Of a DNA stretch of 47,824 bases, positions 33,262 to 42,540 are shown piece by piece. The stretch's first letter is position 1. Each line of letters begins with the position of its first letter. The position numbers and the translations under genes were made by a program. Location of the stretch: assembly GCA_029550345.1 (NCBI GenBank), contig JAKPHK010000045.1:1-47824 (forward strand), read 5' to 3'. This stretch comes from Pseudomonadota bacterium. Lineage in GTDB: Bacteria > Pseudomonadota > Alphaproteobacteria > Sphingomonadales > Sphingomonadaceae. The notes beneath the pieces are model-generated. The model saw only the letters and a list, made by a program, of their open reading frames with translations, had not been told where the DNA came from and searched no databases.

Positions 33262-34196
33262 CGGAAAGCCAGGAACCAGATCAGGGCGATGTTGACCGCG
33301 AGCAGCGGCAGCGCGGTCGGCACCTGGGCCTTGACCACGGCATTGCGATCGCGAAGTTCAAGCAGGGCGGCAGGGACTACATTGAAGTTCGCCGCCATCG
33401 GGGTCATCAGCGTGCCGCAGAACCCCGCCAGCATCCCGATCGCGGCAACCACCGCCGGATCGCCATGGTGCTGGCCGATCAGCAGCGGCAGGCCGATCGC
33501 GGCGGTCATCACCGGGAATGCGGCAAAGGCATTGCCCATCACCATGGTGAACAGCGCCATGCCAAGGCCATAGGCGATCACTGCGGCAAGGCGGCTGCCA
33601 TCGGGGATCACCGCGCTCATCAGATCGCCAACCACCTGGCCAACCCCGGCGAGGGCAAAGACCGCCCCCAGGCTGGCCAGCATCTGCGGCAGGATCGCCG
33701 CCCAACCGACCGAATCCATCAGCCGCCGCCCCTCTTGCAATGGCTCTGCCGGACGGGCGCCCAGCCAGACCATGCCCAGCCCCAGCGCCAGCAGCGCCCC
33801 CAGCGCGAGGCTGACCAGCGTCGCGTTCTTCGGATCGACCAGCTGCGGCAGCGCCTTGAACGTGAAAGTACCGATCAGCGCGACCAGCGGGATCACCAGC
33901 GCGAGCAGGAACAGACGGTTGCCATGCCGCACCGCGCCCGCCGCCCGCTCCTCGGCCGAGCCATGCGCCGCGCCTCGGCCCAACCCGCCCAGCCCGGCAA
34001 TCGCCACCAGCGCCAGCACCAGCAGGCCGTTGGCGAAATCGCCAAGCCGGTCGCCCGCCAGCATTGAAAGCGCCAACAGGCCCCAGAAGGCGGCATTGCC
34101 CCAGCGCTTCGGATTGCTGGCATCGCGCGCCGAAAGCAGGCCGAAAGCGGCAAAGGCCAGCCCGGCGAGGAGATAGACCTGCGGCAAACCGATCAT
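33258..34196 (-). CDS. DUF979-family membrane permease subunit
   Basis: A 312-residue membrane protein with about nine hydrophobic segments (from MIGLPQVYLLAGLAFAAFGLL on). Family-like stretches include GLGMALFTMVMGNAFAAFPVMTAAIGLPLLI and GFCGTLMTPMAANFNVVPAALLEL. DUF979 and DUF969 usually occur as neighbours and are thought to form a two-part transporter. Here they are flanked by a 5-oxoprolinase, which fits uptake of 5-oxoproline or a related compound. Overlaps its neighbours by 4 bases on both sides. Confidence 0.88.
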   Translation of the reverse strand: MIGLPQVYLLAGLAFAAFGLLSARDASNPKRWGNAAFWGLLALSMLAGDRLGDFANGLLVLALVAIAGLGGLGRGAAHGSAEERAAGAVRHGNRLFLLALVIPLVALIGTFTFKALPQLVDPKNATLVSLALGALLALGLGMVWLGARPAEPLQEGRRLMDSVGWAAILPQMLASLGAVFALAGVGQVVGDLMSAVIPDGSRLAAVIAYGLGMALFTMVMGNAFAAFPVMTAAIGLPLLIGQHHGDPAVVAAIGMLAGFCGTLMTPMAANFNVVPAALLELRDRNAVVKAQVPTALPLLAVNIALIWFLAFR

Positions 34197-34843
34197 GCCC
34201 GCCGTCCCCTGCCAAAAAGCCAGATTCGCGCGGCGTGGATCGCGAAGGCGGCAATCGCGGTGGGGATCGCCCAGACCGAAAGCTGCAAGGGTTCCAGCAC
34301 GATCCCGTTCTGCTCAAGAAAGCCCTTCATCAGCAGGATCGATCCGATCGCGATGAAGATGTCTTCGCCAAAGAACAGGCCGACATTGTCGGTTGCGGCG
34401 GCCAGAGCCTTGATCCGTTCGGCCTCTTCCCCGCTCTCCGGCACGGCGGCGGCTTCGGCCATCGGGGCGAGCAGCGGGCGCACCGTCTGGGCGTGGCCCG
34501 CGATCGAGGTCAACCCAAGCGCGGCGGTGATCTGGCGCAGCAGCAGATATCCGGTCAGCAACCGCGGCAGGGTGGCGCCCTTCAGCCCCTCGATCAGCGC
34601 GCGGGCGCGTTCCTGCAATCCGTGCCGCTCAAGCAGGCCTATCACCGGCAGCACGATCCAGACCACGCTGACATAGCGGGTATCGTTGAAGGCCTTGCCG
34701 AAGGCCGATACGATCGCGGTCAGGTCCATCCCTGCCGCAAGCCCGGTGACCAACGCCGCGGCCACCACCACGACCAGCGCGTTGAGCCGCAGCACAAAGC
34801 CGCCAATCATCACCGCAATGCCGGAGAGCACCCAGTAGTTCAT
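34193..34843 (-). CDS. DUF969-family membrane permease subunit
   Basis: A 216-residue membrane protein with about five hydrophobic segments, matching DUF969: GFVLRLNALVVVVAAALVTGLAAGMDL, FNDTRYVSVVWIVLPVIGLLERHGLQERA and GLTSIAGHAQTVRPLLAPMAE. Partner of the DUF979 protein. Its start overlaps the 5-oxoprolinase stop by 4 bases. Confidence 0.88.
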   Translation of the reverse strand: MNYWVLSGIAVMIGGFVLRLNALVVVVAAALVTGLAAGMDLTAIVSAFGKAFNDTRYVSVVWIVLPVIGLLERHGLQERARALIEGLKGATLPRLLTGYLLLRQITAALGLTSIAGHAQTVRPLLAPMAEAAAVPESGEEAERIKALAAATDNVGLFFGEDIFIAIGSILLMKGFLEQNGIVLEPLQLSVWAIPTAIAAFAIHAARIWLFGRGRRA

Positions 34844-37800
34844 ACCGCGCCAAACCCTCCCCCGCCGGGCGTTTCAATGACTATCGCATCGCCGCCCTGG
34901 ACTGTCACCCCGGCGGTGGAATCGAGAACCTCAACTTCACCTGAACTTCGTTCGATTCGCGTTTCCCCGGGCAGGCCATCGCCGCCGCCCGCAAGACCGA
35001 ATGGCCGGGTGCGGCGGCGGTTTGAGAGGATCCCGGCCTGCATCGCCACACGAAAGCGGATCTTGCGCACCGCGCCGTCGCCGCCGGGCCACTGCCCTGC
35101 CCCACCCGATCCGGTGCGGATGCGGAATTGTTCGACGAGCACCGGAAAGCGGCTTTCCAGAACCTCGGGATCGGTCAGGCGGCTGTTGGTCATATGGGTC
35201 TGGACCGCACTGGCCCCGGCAAATCCCGGCCCCGCCCCGGCGCCGCCCGCGATCGTTTCGTAATACTGGTAGGAATCGTTGCCGAAGGTGAAGTTGTTCA
35301 TCGTCCCCTGGCTGGCGGCCAGTGCGCCAAAGGCGCCGAACAGCGCGTCGGTGACTGCCTGGCTGGTCTCGACATTGCCCGCCACAACCGCTGCCGGATA
35401 GGACGGGCGCAGCATCGATCCCTCGGGCACCCGGATCGTCACCGGGGCCAGGCACCCCTCGTTCATCGGGATCGGATCGTCGATCATGGTGCGAAGGACA
35501 TACATCACGGCCGCGCGAACCACACTGAAGGGTGCATTGAAATTGCCCGGAAGCTGCGCGCTGGTTCCGGCAAAGTCGATGGTGACGTGGCGCGCGCTGC
35601 GGTCGATCGAGACGGTGACGCAAATCACCGCGCCGCTGTCCATCTCAAGCCGGAAGGCACCATCCTGCAATTGCCCGATCAGGCGGCGCACCGCCTCCTC
35701 GGCATTGGCATGGACGTGACCCATATAGGCAGTGACGACATCGCGGCCATGTTCGGCGCAGGCCGCCTCAAGCCCTGCTGCGCCGCGCCGAAAGGCGGCG
35801 ACCTGGGCGGCAAGATCGCCGATGTTCTGATCGATATTGCGGGCAGGCCAGCGCCCGGAGCCGAGCAATGCGCGCAGCTCATCCTCGCAAAAACGCCCTT
35901 CATCGACCAGCAGAACATTGTCGATCAGGACACCCTCCTCCTCGATGCTGGTGCTGGTCGGCGGCATCGATCCGGGCGCGATCCCGCCGACATCCGCATG
36001 GTGCCCGCGCGCGGCGACGAAGAAGCTGGGCACCGCACCATCGCCCGTAACGAAGACCGGAGCGACCACGGTAATGTCCGGCAAGTGGGTACCCCCGGCG
36101 TAGGGCGCGTTGAGGACATAGGCATCACCGCGGCGGATTCCCCTGCCATCGCGCCCACCTCCGCGCGCCGCAATGATCCGCCCGACGCTTTCGCCCATCG
36201 AGCCAAGGTGGACCGGCATATGCGGCGCATTTGCCACCAGTCGCCCGGCGGCATCGAACAGCGCGCAGGAGAAATCGAGCCGTTCGCGGATATTGACCGA
36301 GCTGGCTGTGCGGGCCAGCGCGGTGCCCATTTCCTCGGCAATGCCCATGAACAGGCCGTTGAACACTTCCAGCCGGATCGGATCAGCCTCTGCGCTTTCG
36401 CTGCGAAGGCCGGCGCGCGGCGCGCTTCGGGTCAACCGCAGAGTTCCATCGGGATCGACCGTTAGCGCCCAGCCCGGTTCGACCACGGTGGTCGCCAACT
36501 CGTCGATAATCACCAGCGGACCTTGCGCGGAGAAGCCTGCCGCCAGATCGGCACGGTTCCACACCGGCACCTGCCGGGCGGTGCCATCAAGCCAGCAGGC
36601 AGTGGTTTCGATTGGCTCACCGGTTTCAGCAGGCATGGGCCAAGCCAGTCCCATGGCCGAGGCGTCCTCTGCCACGGCCTCAGCCCGAACCCGATCGATC
36701 ACCAGCGCCCCACTCCCGTCATAGCCGAATTCAGCGCGGTGTGCGGCAGCGAAGGCGGCGGCCAGTTCATCCGCCGGGCCAGGCGGTAGTTCGATCGCAT
36801 TTTCCGATGCGGCGGGGCGGATGAACAGGCTCGCCTCGATCCGGCTGGGGGTCTGGCCCAGCTGCGCCTCAGCCTCATCCGCCAGCCGTTCCCGCAACGT
36901 TTCGACCGCTGCCTCAACCCCCGGTTCAAGGGCCACGCCCAGACTCGCCTCACGCACCGCGGCCTGACTGGCAAGGCCCATGCCATAGGCAGAGAGCACC
37001 CCGGCCAGCGGATGGATCAACACCGTCTCCATCCCCAGCGCATCGGCGACAAGACAGGCATGCTGCCCGCCCGCGCCGCCGAAACAGCTGAGCGCGTGAT
37101 TGGTCACATCATGCCCACGCGCGACACTGATCTGCCGGATCGCCTGGGCCATATTGGCAACTGCGATCCGCACAAAACCCTCGGCAATGGCTTCAGGCGC
37201 CATCGTCTGGCCGGTTTCCGCCGCGATTTCACGGGATAGATCGGCGAACTTCGCTTCCACCACCTCGCGGTCGATCGGTTCGTCCCCGTTCGGCCCAAAC
37301 AGGCTGGGGAAATGCGCCGGGATCAGCTTGCCAAGCATGACGTTGCAATCGGTGACAGTCAGCGGCCCGCCCCGGCGATAGCAGGCCGGGCCGGGCACTG
37401 CCCCTGCGCTTTCCGGGCCGACCACCAGCCGTCCGGCATCGAACCGGCAGATCGATCCCCCCCCGGCGGCGACGGTGTGGATCCGCAGCATCGGGGTCCT
37501 GATCCGCACGCCCGCAACGCGGGTTTCGCTGTCGCGTTCGTAATGCCCGGCATAGTGTGAGACATCGGTGGATGTGCCCCCCATGTCGAAGCCGATTACC
37601 CTGGCCGCACCGCTTGCTTCCGCCGTGCGGGCCATGCCGACGATCCCGCCGGCGGGGCCGGACAGGACTGCATCCTTGCCGTAGAACCGTTCGCCCTCGA
37701 TCAGACCGCCGCTTGATTGCATGAACAGCGCCTGCCCCGCCCCGCCCAGCTGACCGGAGAAATTATCGACATATCGGCGCAGCACGGGGGAGAGATAGGC

Positions 37801-38424
37801 ATCTACCAGCGTGGTATCGCCGCGCGGCACCAGCTTGATCAGCGGAGCCAGCGCGTGGCTAACCGAAACCTGGGTAAAGCCAGCCGCGCGCGCCAGCTGG
37901 GCCAGCCGCACTTCGTGGGCGGTCCATTTCCAGCCGTGGACCAGAACGATCGCAATCGCACGAAAGCCTTGTTCGACCGCTTCAGCGAAGGCGGTAGAAG
38001 CGGCGGCCTCGTCCAATTCGCGCAGAACCTCACCCTCCGCCGAAACGCGCTCGTCGATCTCGATCACGCGGGCGTGGGGCGGCTGGGGCAGCACGATCCG
38101 GCGCACGAACAGTTCGGGCCGCTCCTGACTGCCGATGGTCAGCGCGTCACCAAAGCCGCGGGTAATCGCCAACACGGTGGGTTCACCCTTGCGCTCCAGC
38201 AGGGCATTGGTGGCAACAGTGGTGCCCATTCGCACCGCGCAAGGCGGCAACGGGCCGCTGGGCGTGGCAGTCAGCTGCCGGATCGCGGCGATCGCGGCAT
38301 CTTCGGCACGGGCCGGATCTTCCGACAGCAGCTTGGCCGTCCGCACTGCGCCGTCAGGCGTGCGGGCGACGACATCGGTAAAGGTCCCGCCGCGATCGAT
38401 CCAGAACTGCCAGACTGCGCTCAT
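34840..38424 (-). CDS. 5-oxoprolinase / hydantoinase (fused A and B subunits)
   Basis: A 1194-residue enzyme opening 5-oxoproline to glutamate with ATP, or a related hydantoin. The A-part (about 1-680) has [33 protein letters not shown] and [18 protein letters not shown] (ASKHA-type ATP site). The B-part (about 685-1194) has [53 protein letters not shown], and [14 protein letters not shown]. The fusion matches the eukaryote-like OPLAH arrangement, while many bacteria keep two genes. First gene of a tightly packed operon with DUF969, DUF979 and DUF2891. Substrate choice between 5-oxoproline and N-methylhydantoin is not certain. Confidence 0.92.
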   Translation of the reverse strand: MSAVWQFWIDRGGTFTDVVARTPDGAVRTAKLLSEDPARAEDAAIAAIRQLTATPSGPLPPCAVRMGTTVATNALLERKGEPTVLAITRGFGDALTIGSQERPELFVRRIVLPQPPHARVIEIDERVSAEGEVLRELDEAAASTAFAEAVEQGFRAIAIVLVHGWKWTAHEVRLAQLARAAGFTQVSVSHALAPLIKLVPRGDTTLVDAYLSPVLRRYVDNFSGQLGGAGQALFMQSSGGLIEGERFYGKDAVLSGPAGGIVGMARTAEASGAARVIGFDMGGTSTDVSHYAGHYERDSETRVAGVRIRTPMLRIHTVAAGGGSICRFDAGRLVVGPESAGAVPGPACYRRGGPLTVTDCNVMLGKLIPAHFPSLFGPNGDEPIDREVVEAKFADLSREIAAETGQTMAPEAIAEGFVRIAVANMAQAIRQISVARGHDVTNHALSCFGGAGGQHACLVADALGMETVLIHPLAGVLSAYGMGLASQAAVREASLGVALEPGVEAAVETLRERLADEAEAQLGQTPSRIEASLFIRPAASENAIELPPGPADELAAAFAAAHRAEFGYDGSGALVIDRVRAEAVAEDASAMGLAWPMPAETGEPIETTACWLDGTARQVPVWNRADLAAGFSAQGPLVIIDELATTVVEPGWALTVDPDGTLRLTRSAPRAGLRSESAEADPIRLEVFNGLFMGIAEEMGTALARTASSVNIRERLDFSCALFDAAGRLVANAPHMPVHLGSMGESVGRIIAARGGGRDGRGIRRGDAYVLNAPYAGGTHLPDITVVAPVFVTGDGAVPSFFVAARGHHADVGGIAPGSMPPTSTSIEEEGVLIDNVLLVDEGRFCEDELRALLGSGRWPARNIDQNIGDLAAQVAAFRRGAAGLEAACAEHGRDVVTAYMGHVHANAEEAVRRLIGQLQDGAFRLEMDSGAVICVTVSIDRSARHVTIDFAGTSAQLPGNFNAPFSVVRAAVMYVLRTMIDDPIPMNEGCLAPVTIRVPEGSMLRPSYPAAVVAGNVETSQAVTDALFGAFGALAASQGTMNNFTFGNDSYQYYETIAGGAGAGPGFAGASAVQTHMTNSRLTDPEVLESRFPVLVEQFRIRTGSGGAGQWPGGDGAVRKIRFRVAMQAGILSNRRRTRPFGLAGGGDGLPGETRIERSSGEVEVLDSTAGVTVQGGDAIVIETPGGGGFGAV

Positions 38425-38471
38425 GCCTTGTTCTTAGGCGATGAGGCGGTCCGGGCAATCCCGCAATGCAA

Positions 38472-38957
38472 TCAGCTGGCGTCTAGCGGCGTCACGATGA
38501 TAACCACGCGCCGGTTCTGGGCGCGGCCATCATCGGTATCGTTTCCGGCAATCGGCTGGGTTTCCCCCACGCCCTGATCGCGAATGCGCGCGGAATCCAT
38601 TCCGGCAGTCGCCATCCCGGCCTTCACGCGCGCCGCGCGGCGCTGTGACAGCGAGAGATTATATTCGCTCGTCCCGGTTGAATCGGTGTGTCCAATCACG
38701 CTGGCACCCCGGATGCCCACCTTGAGGAGAGCGGTGGTGAGGCGGTTCAGCACACCTTCCGCCTCTGCGGTCAGTTCGCTCTTGTCCACCTCGAACAACA
38801 CGCGGTCATTGAAGTCGAGCTCGTAATTTTCACCCACAGGTTCGAAGCCCTGCTCGGTCAGAGCTGCCACCTGCTGCTTTGTGAACGCCGGTTTGGCCGG
38901 CACGGTCGCACAGGCCGCCAACAGGGCGAGCAGAAAAACTGCCAGAAAATTACGCAT
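38472..38957 (-). CDS. OmpA-family lipoprotein (YfiB-like)
   Basis: A 161-residue lipoprotein: the signal peptide ends in the lipobox LAAC (Cys16). The C-terminal OmpA peptidoglycan-binding domain has VLFEVDKSELTAEAEGVL, GHTDSTGTSEYNLSLSQRRA and GVGETQPIAGNDTDDGRAQNRRV. ATG 38957 overlaps the diguanylate cyclase stop by 8 bases. Together with that enzyme and the DUF4154 protein it reproduces the YfiB-YfiN-YfiR set in which the lipoprotein sequesters the periplasmic inhibitor under envelope stress. Confidence 0.88.
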   Translation of the reverse strand: MRNFLAVFLLALLAACATVPAKPAFTKQQVAALTEQGFEPVGENYELDFNDRVLFEVDKSELTAEAEGVLNRLTTALLKVGIRGASVIGHTDSTGTSEYNLSLSQRRAARVKAGMATAGMDSARIRDQGVGETQPIAGNDTDDGRAQNRRVVIIVTPLDAS

Positions 38958-40185
38958 TTGCTTCGGCTCCGATCGCATCGTCTCCACGTTTGTCGCGGTA
39001 CATCCCGGCATCGGCTTTGCGCAAGAGGGCTTCGGCGGTTTCCCCATCCTCGGGGAAAACGGCAACCCCGGCGGAAACCTTGAATGTCGCGGCAATCCCG
39101 CTGGGCAGACGATAGGGGCGATCCATTGCCGCGCGGATCCGCTCCAGCACGTTCCAGATATGGTCACGCTCCTGCAACGGCCCCAGCACCACCGCAAATT
39201 CGTCTCCGCCCAGCCGGAAGGCCAGGTCCTGCTGGCGCAGCGCCCCGCGCAGGCGATCGGCAACCGCGATCAGCGCGGCATCGCCCGATTGGTGGCCATG
39301 GCTGTCATTGATCGCCTTGAACTGGTCGATATCGAGATAGAGCAGAGCGAAGACCGTTGCTTCACGCTGTGACCGGGCAATCGCCTCAGCCAGCGTCTTT
39401 TCAAACAGTTCGCGGTTGCCAAGGCCGGTCAGCCCATCATGACTGGCCCGCCAGGCCAGCTCTCTGTTTTCCGAAGTCAGACCGGCGTGCCAGCCCTGCA
39501 ATTCGGCCAGCAGCGCGTTGAAATCCTGTCCGAACTTGTCGATCTCGGCGATGCCGGAGGCCGGGACGCGGCGCTCGAACGCGCGGTCCTGACGCACGGC
39601 GTGGGCCACCTGGGCGACGTGTTCAAGCGGGCGTACCACCTCGCTCTGCAAACGGCGGGCCAGAATTCGCGTCGCCAGAACCGTCAGCGCCAGACAGACC
39701 AGCGCGATAATCGTTCCGGCCAGGGCATAACGCAGGATGCCTTCCGAATTACCGTAAATGCGCACCTCGGCAATTTGCTCGTCACCGCGGTGAACCTGGT
39801 CGATGGCCGGATTGGGCCAGAACAATCGATTAGCGCGGCGACTTAACGCTGCCAGTGTTCCGGTGGCGGGATTGTTCCATTCGGCCAGCATCCGGCCCTG
39901 GGGATCAAGCACTTCGACCCGTTCCACCCCGCGTCCGGCAGCAACCGAAATCACGCCCTCGCGGATCGCGTCACGATCTTCGAAGATCACCGCAGGCTCA
40001 ACCGTGTAGCCGACGGTCCGGGCAACAAGTTCAAGGTTGCGCTGGGCATAGTTGCGGATCACGAGGCCGCCGCTCAGCACCAGGCTGAGGGTTGCGAGCA
40101 GCACCGTGAACAGGATCAGCCGGAGGTGGGCGCGGGCCAGCAGATCGCGCAAGGTCGGCAGCCGGTTTGGAGCAGCCATGGTCAC
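38950..40185 (-). CDS. Membrane diguanylate cyclase (YfiN-like: CHASE8-HAMP-GGDEF)
   Basis: A 411-residue enzyme making c-di-GMP. Two membrane helices (about 22-44 and 155-175) enclose a periplasmic CHASE8-like domain (VARTVGYTVEPAVIFEDRDA, VLDPQGRMLAEW). A HAMP segment follows, then the GGDEF domain with SHDGLTGLGNRELF, DIDQFKAINDSHGHQSGD and the active GGDEF (326-330). RQQD, five residues before GGDEF, is an RxxD inhibitory site, so product inhibition is likely. Start overlaps the DUF4154 gene by 4 bases. Confidence 0.93.
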   Translation of the reverse strand: MTMAAPNRLPTLRDLLARAHLRLILFTVLLATLSLVLSGGLVIRNYAQRNLELVARTVGYTVEPAVIFEDRDAIREGVISVAAGRGVERVEVLDPQGRMLAEWNNPATGTLAALSRRANRLFWPNPAIDQVHRGDEQIAEVRIYGNSEGILRYALAGTIIALVCLALTVLATRILARRLQSEVVRPLEHVAQVAHAVRQDRAFERRVPASGIAEIDKFGQDFNALLAELQGWHAGLTSENRELAWRASHDGLTGLGNRELFEKTLAEAIARSQREATVFALLYLDIDQFKAINDSHGHQSGDAALIAVADRLRGALRQQDLAFRLGGDEFAVVLGPLQERDHIWNVLERIRAAMDRPYRLPSGIAATFKVSAGVAVFPEDGETAEALLRKADAGMYRDKRGDDAIGAEANA

Positions 40186-40751
40186 TGCCCCCCCTGTGCC
40201 ACGCGCAGGACCCTGGGATCAACCTTCAGGCCCGAGCGCGATACGGCATCGATGTTGAGCCGAAAGCTCAGCGCCGTCGGCTTGTAGGTAAACGCGATCA
40301 TCGCTTCGCTGGCGTTGGCCGGATCGGCTTCGGCGATGGTCAGCACCTGCCTGCCACGCACCGCGGCGGTCAGCTGGCGCTGACGGGCAATCGGCAATTG
40401 CCCAAGGTAGAGAACATGGCACCCAGCCAGCGCGCCGGGGTCTGCGGCCACGTCCCGGCGGTCAGTCCGGCGCCCGTCGCTGAGCCGGATCGCGTCAAGC
40501 TGCCCGGCATAGAGCGCCCGGCCGGCCACACAGATCACGACCGGATCGGATCGGGTCGGCCAGCGGGTATATTCGATGATCGCGCGCACCGTGCGGGCCG
40601 CCGCACCGGCATAGCGATCATCGCCCGCAGCACCCGCGCCGATCGGCATATCGGCCATCATCAGCATCGGCGCAGCCGGACTGGCAACGGCGGGCGCATA
40701 GGCCAAGACCGTTAACAGCGGCAGCAAAAAAATGGACGCGGACGTGCGCAT
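40182..40751 (-). CDS. DUF4154 periplasmic regulator (YfiR-like)
   Basis: A 189-residue exported protein. The family pattern is visible: AIIEYTRWPTRSDPVVICVAGR, the CHVLYLGQL segment with a conserved cysteine, TIAEADPANASEAMIAFTYKPTALSFRLNIDAVSRSGLKVDPRVLRVA, all typical of DUF4154/YfiR. ATG 40751 is preferred because the signal peptide begins there; upstream in-frame codons lack one. In the Pseudomonas system YfiR represses the cyclase YfiN from the periplasm; the same role is inferred from order. Confidence 0.88.
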   Translation of the reverse strand: MRTSASIFLLPLLTVLAYAPAVASPAAPMLMMADMPIGAGAAGDDRYAGAAARTVRAIIEYTRWPTRSDPVVICVAGRALYAGQLDAIRLSDGRRTDRRDVAADPGALAGCHVLYLGQLPIARQRQLTAAVRGRQVLTIAEADPANASEAMIAFTYKPTALSFRLNIDAVSRSGLKVDPRVLRVAQGGQ

Positions 40752-41003
40752 GATAAGCCTGCCTCTAGCTTGCCAATCGTTAACGGAAAAGCACTTGCGG
40801 GCGCGATCAGGACTGAGTTTTTCTACAGGTCGATCGATTGCCGCAATGCAGCATCGGAAATTAACGGAACACTGTTTAAGCTCAGGACAATCCAGCGATC
40901 CCGGTGGCCGAAAACGGCACACGGGCAAAGTTCCGCGGCTTACCTTGCCAGTTCACCGGCAAGGCCATAGCCTTGCCCGATCGGCAAGCATGAAGAGGCG
41001 GCA
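40752..41003. other. Divergent intergenic region with repeated CTTGCC/GGCAAG hairpins
   Basis: About 250 bases between the YfiR-like and M20 genes. Two adjacent inverted repeats, CCTTGCC-8-GGCAAGG (40943-40964) and CTTGCC-5-GGCAAG (40972-40988), lie just before the M20 ribosome site. They could be operator or RNA elements for the M20 gene. The rest shows no clear promoter. Confidence 0.5.
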
Positions 41004-42470
41004 ATGAAGAAATGGGTTCTGGCCTTTGGCGGCGTGATCCTGGCCATGGGCGGCACACTCGCCGCACGGACCGCAATGTTCACCCCCGAAGCGGTCGCCG
41101 ATGGCTCAGCGGTCAAGGTCGGGGTGGCACCCTCCTTCGATGTACAGCAGGCCGCGCAGCATCTGGGTGAAGCGGTCCGGTTCCAGACCGTCAGCAATCA
41201 GGATCCGGCCCAGAACAAGGTCGAGGAATGGGACAAACTTCATGCCTGGCTCGTCAGCACTTATCCCAAGGCCCATGCAGTGATGCGCCGCGAAGTGCTT
41301 GGCAAGACGCTGATCTACACCTGGCCCGGCAGCGATCCCGCCGCACAACCGATCATCGTCATGGCTCACCAGGATGTCGTCCCGGTAACCCCGGGGACCG
41401 AGCAGGACTGGAAGCACCAGCCCTTCGCCGGCGAAATTGCTGAAGGGGCGGTCTGGGGTCGCGGCTCGATCGATGACAAGGGCTCGCTGGTCGCGCTGTT
41501 CGAAGCGCTTGAGGCAATGGCCGGACAGGGCTTCAAGCCCAAGCGCACGATCTATCTGGTTTCAGGCCATGACGAGGAAGTCGGCGGCAGCGGGGCCGAA
41601 GCCGCCGCAAAGGTGCTGGCGACGCGCAAGGTCAAGGCGCTGTTCACGATCGACGAGGGCGGCCTGATCACCACCGATACGCCGATGATAAACGGGCCGG
41701 CGATGATGATCGGCGTTGCCGAAAAAGGCTATGTCACGCTGCGGGTCACTGCCCCTGCCGAAGGCGGCCACTCTTCAGCCCCGCCAAAGGAGCTCGGCTC
41801 GGTCAACCTGGCCAAGGCCGTGGTCGCAATCCACCAGAACCAGTTTCCGCTCGAACTGCGCGGGCCGACCGCGCAGATGGTCGAGGTGCTGGCCGGAAAG
41901 GCTGGGGGGATCAACAAGCTGGCTGCGGCCAATCGCTGGCTGTTCGGGCCGATGATCGTCGGCAAGATGGCCGAAGCGCCAGCCTCTGCCGCGCTGCTCC
42001 ACACCACGATCGCGCCGACCATGCTGGAAGGCTCGCCAAAGGAAAACGTCCTGCCGCAAAGCGCCAATGCCCTGATCAACTATCGCATCGCCCCGTGGGA
42101 CAGCTCGGCCAAGGTGCTCGAACGGGCGCGTGCTTCGGTCGCGGCGCTGCCGGTCAAGGTCGATTTTACCGAGCGCCCCCCGCGTGAACCAACGCCGGTT
42201 TCATCGGCCACCTCGCTCGGCTGGCAGATGATCGTCGCTTCGGCCCAGGCTGGGCATCAGGGTCTGATCGCCTCACCCTATCTGGTCGTCGCCGGGACGG
42301 ACAGCCGGTCGATGGCGCCGGTATCCGATGATGTCTATCGCTTTCAGGCGATCTCGTTGGCGACCACGGAGATCAAGATGATCCACGGCACCAACGAACA
42401 CATGACGTTGACGAATCTGGAAAGCCTGATTGGCTTCTATGCCCGGCTGATGGTGACTGCCGCCGGGTAG
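41004..42470 (+). CDS. Exported M20-family metallopeptidase
   Basis: A 488-residue zinc peptidase or amidase. A signal-anchor (VLAFGGVILAMGGTLAA) begins it. The metal and catalytic residues are present: VMAHQDVVPV (H122, D124), WGRGSIDDKG (D157/158), SGHDEEVGG (E191/192), DEGG and the last HGTNEHM. A dimerisation lid domain (about 240-360) lies between them. The protein resembles PM20D1-like members (EKGYVTLRVTAPAEGGHSSAPP), which hydrolyse N-acyl amino acids; substrate is not certain. AGAGGCGGC ribosome site. Confidence 0.9.
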   Translation: MKKWVLAFGGVILAMGGTLAARTAMFTPEAVADGSAVKVGVAPSFDVQQAAQHLGEAVRFQTVSNQDPAQNKVEEWDKLHAWLVSTYPKAHAVMRREVLGKTLIYTWPGSDPAAQPIIVMAHQDVVPVTPGTEQDWKHQPFAGEIAEGAVWGRGSIDDKGSLVALFEALEAMAGQGFKPKRTIYLVSGHDEEVGGSGAEAAAKVLATRKVKALFTIDEGGLITTDTPMINGPAMMIGVAEKGYVTLRVTAPAEGGHSSAPPKELGSVNLAKAVVAIHQNQFPLELRGPTAQMVEVLAGKAGGINKLAAANRWLFGPMIVGKMAEAPASAALLHTTIAPTMLEGSPKENVLPQSANALINYRIAPWDSSAKVLERARASVAALPVKVDFTERPPREPTPVSSATSLGWQMIVASAQAGHQGLIASPYLVVAGTDSRSMAPVSDDVYRFQAISLATTEIKMIHGTNEHMTLTNLESLIGFYARLMVTAAG

Positions 42471-42503
42471 GACCAATCGGTCTGTGAACCGCACTTGCCC
42501 TTC

Positions 42504-42519
42504 TTAACCGTGTGGTTAA
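42504..42519. promoter_or_regulatory. Perfect palindromic operator candidate before acyl-CoA ligase
   Basis: TTAACC-GTGT-GGTTAA, a perfect 6-base inverted repeat with a 4-base spacer, 22 bases before the start codon and just before the GGAAGGGAG ribosome site. The form matches operators of TetR-type regulators. No regulator gene is next to it. Confidence 0.55.
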
Positions 42520-42540
42520 ACTGACGGAAGGGAGAGTGCG

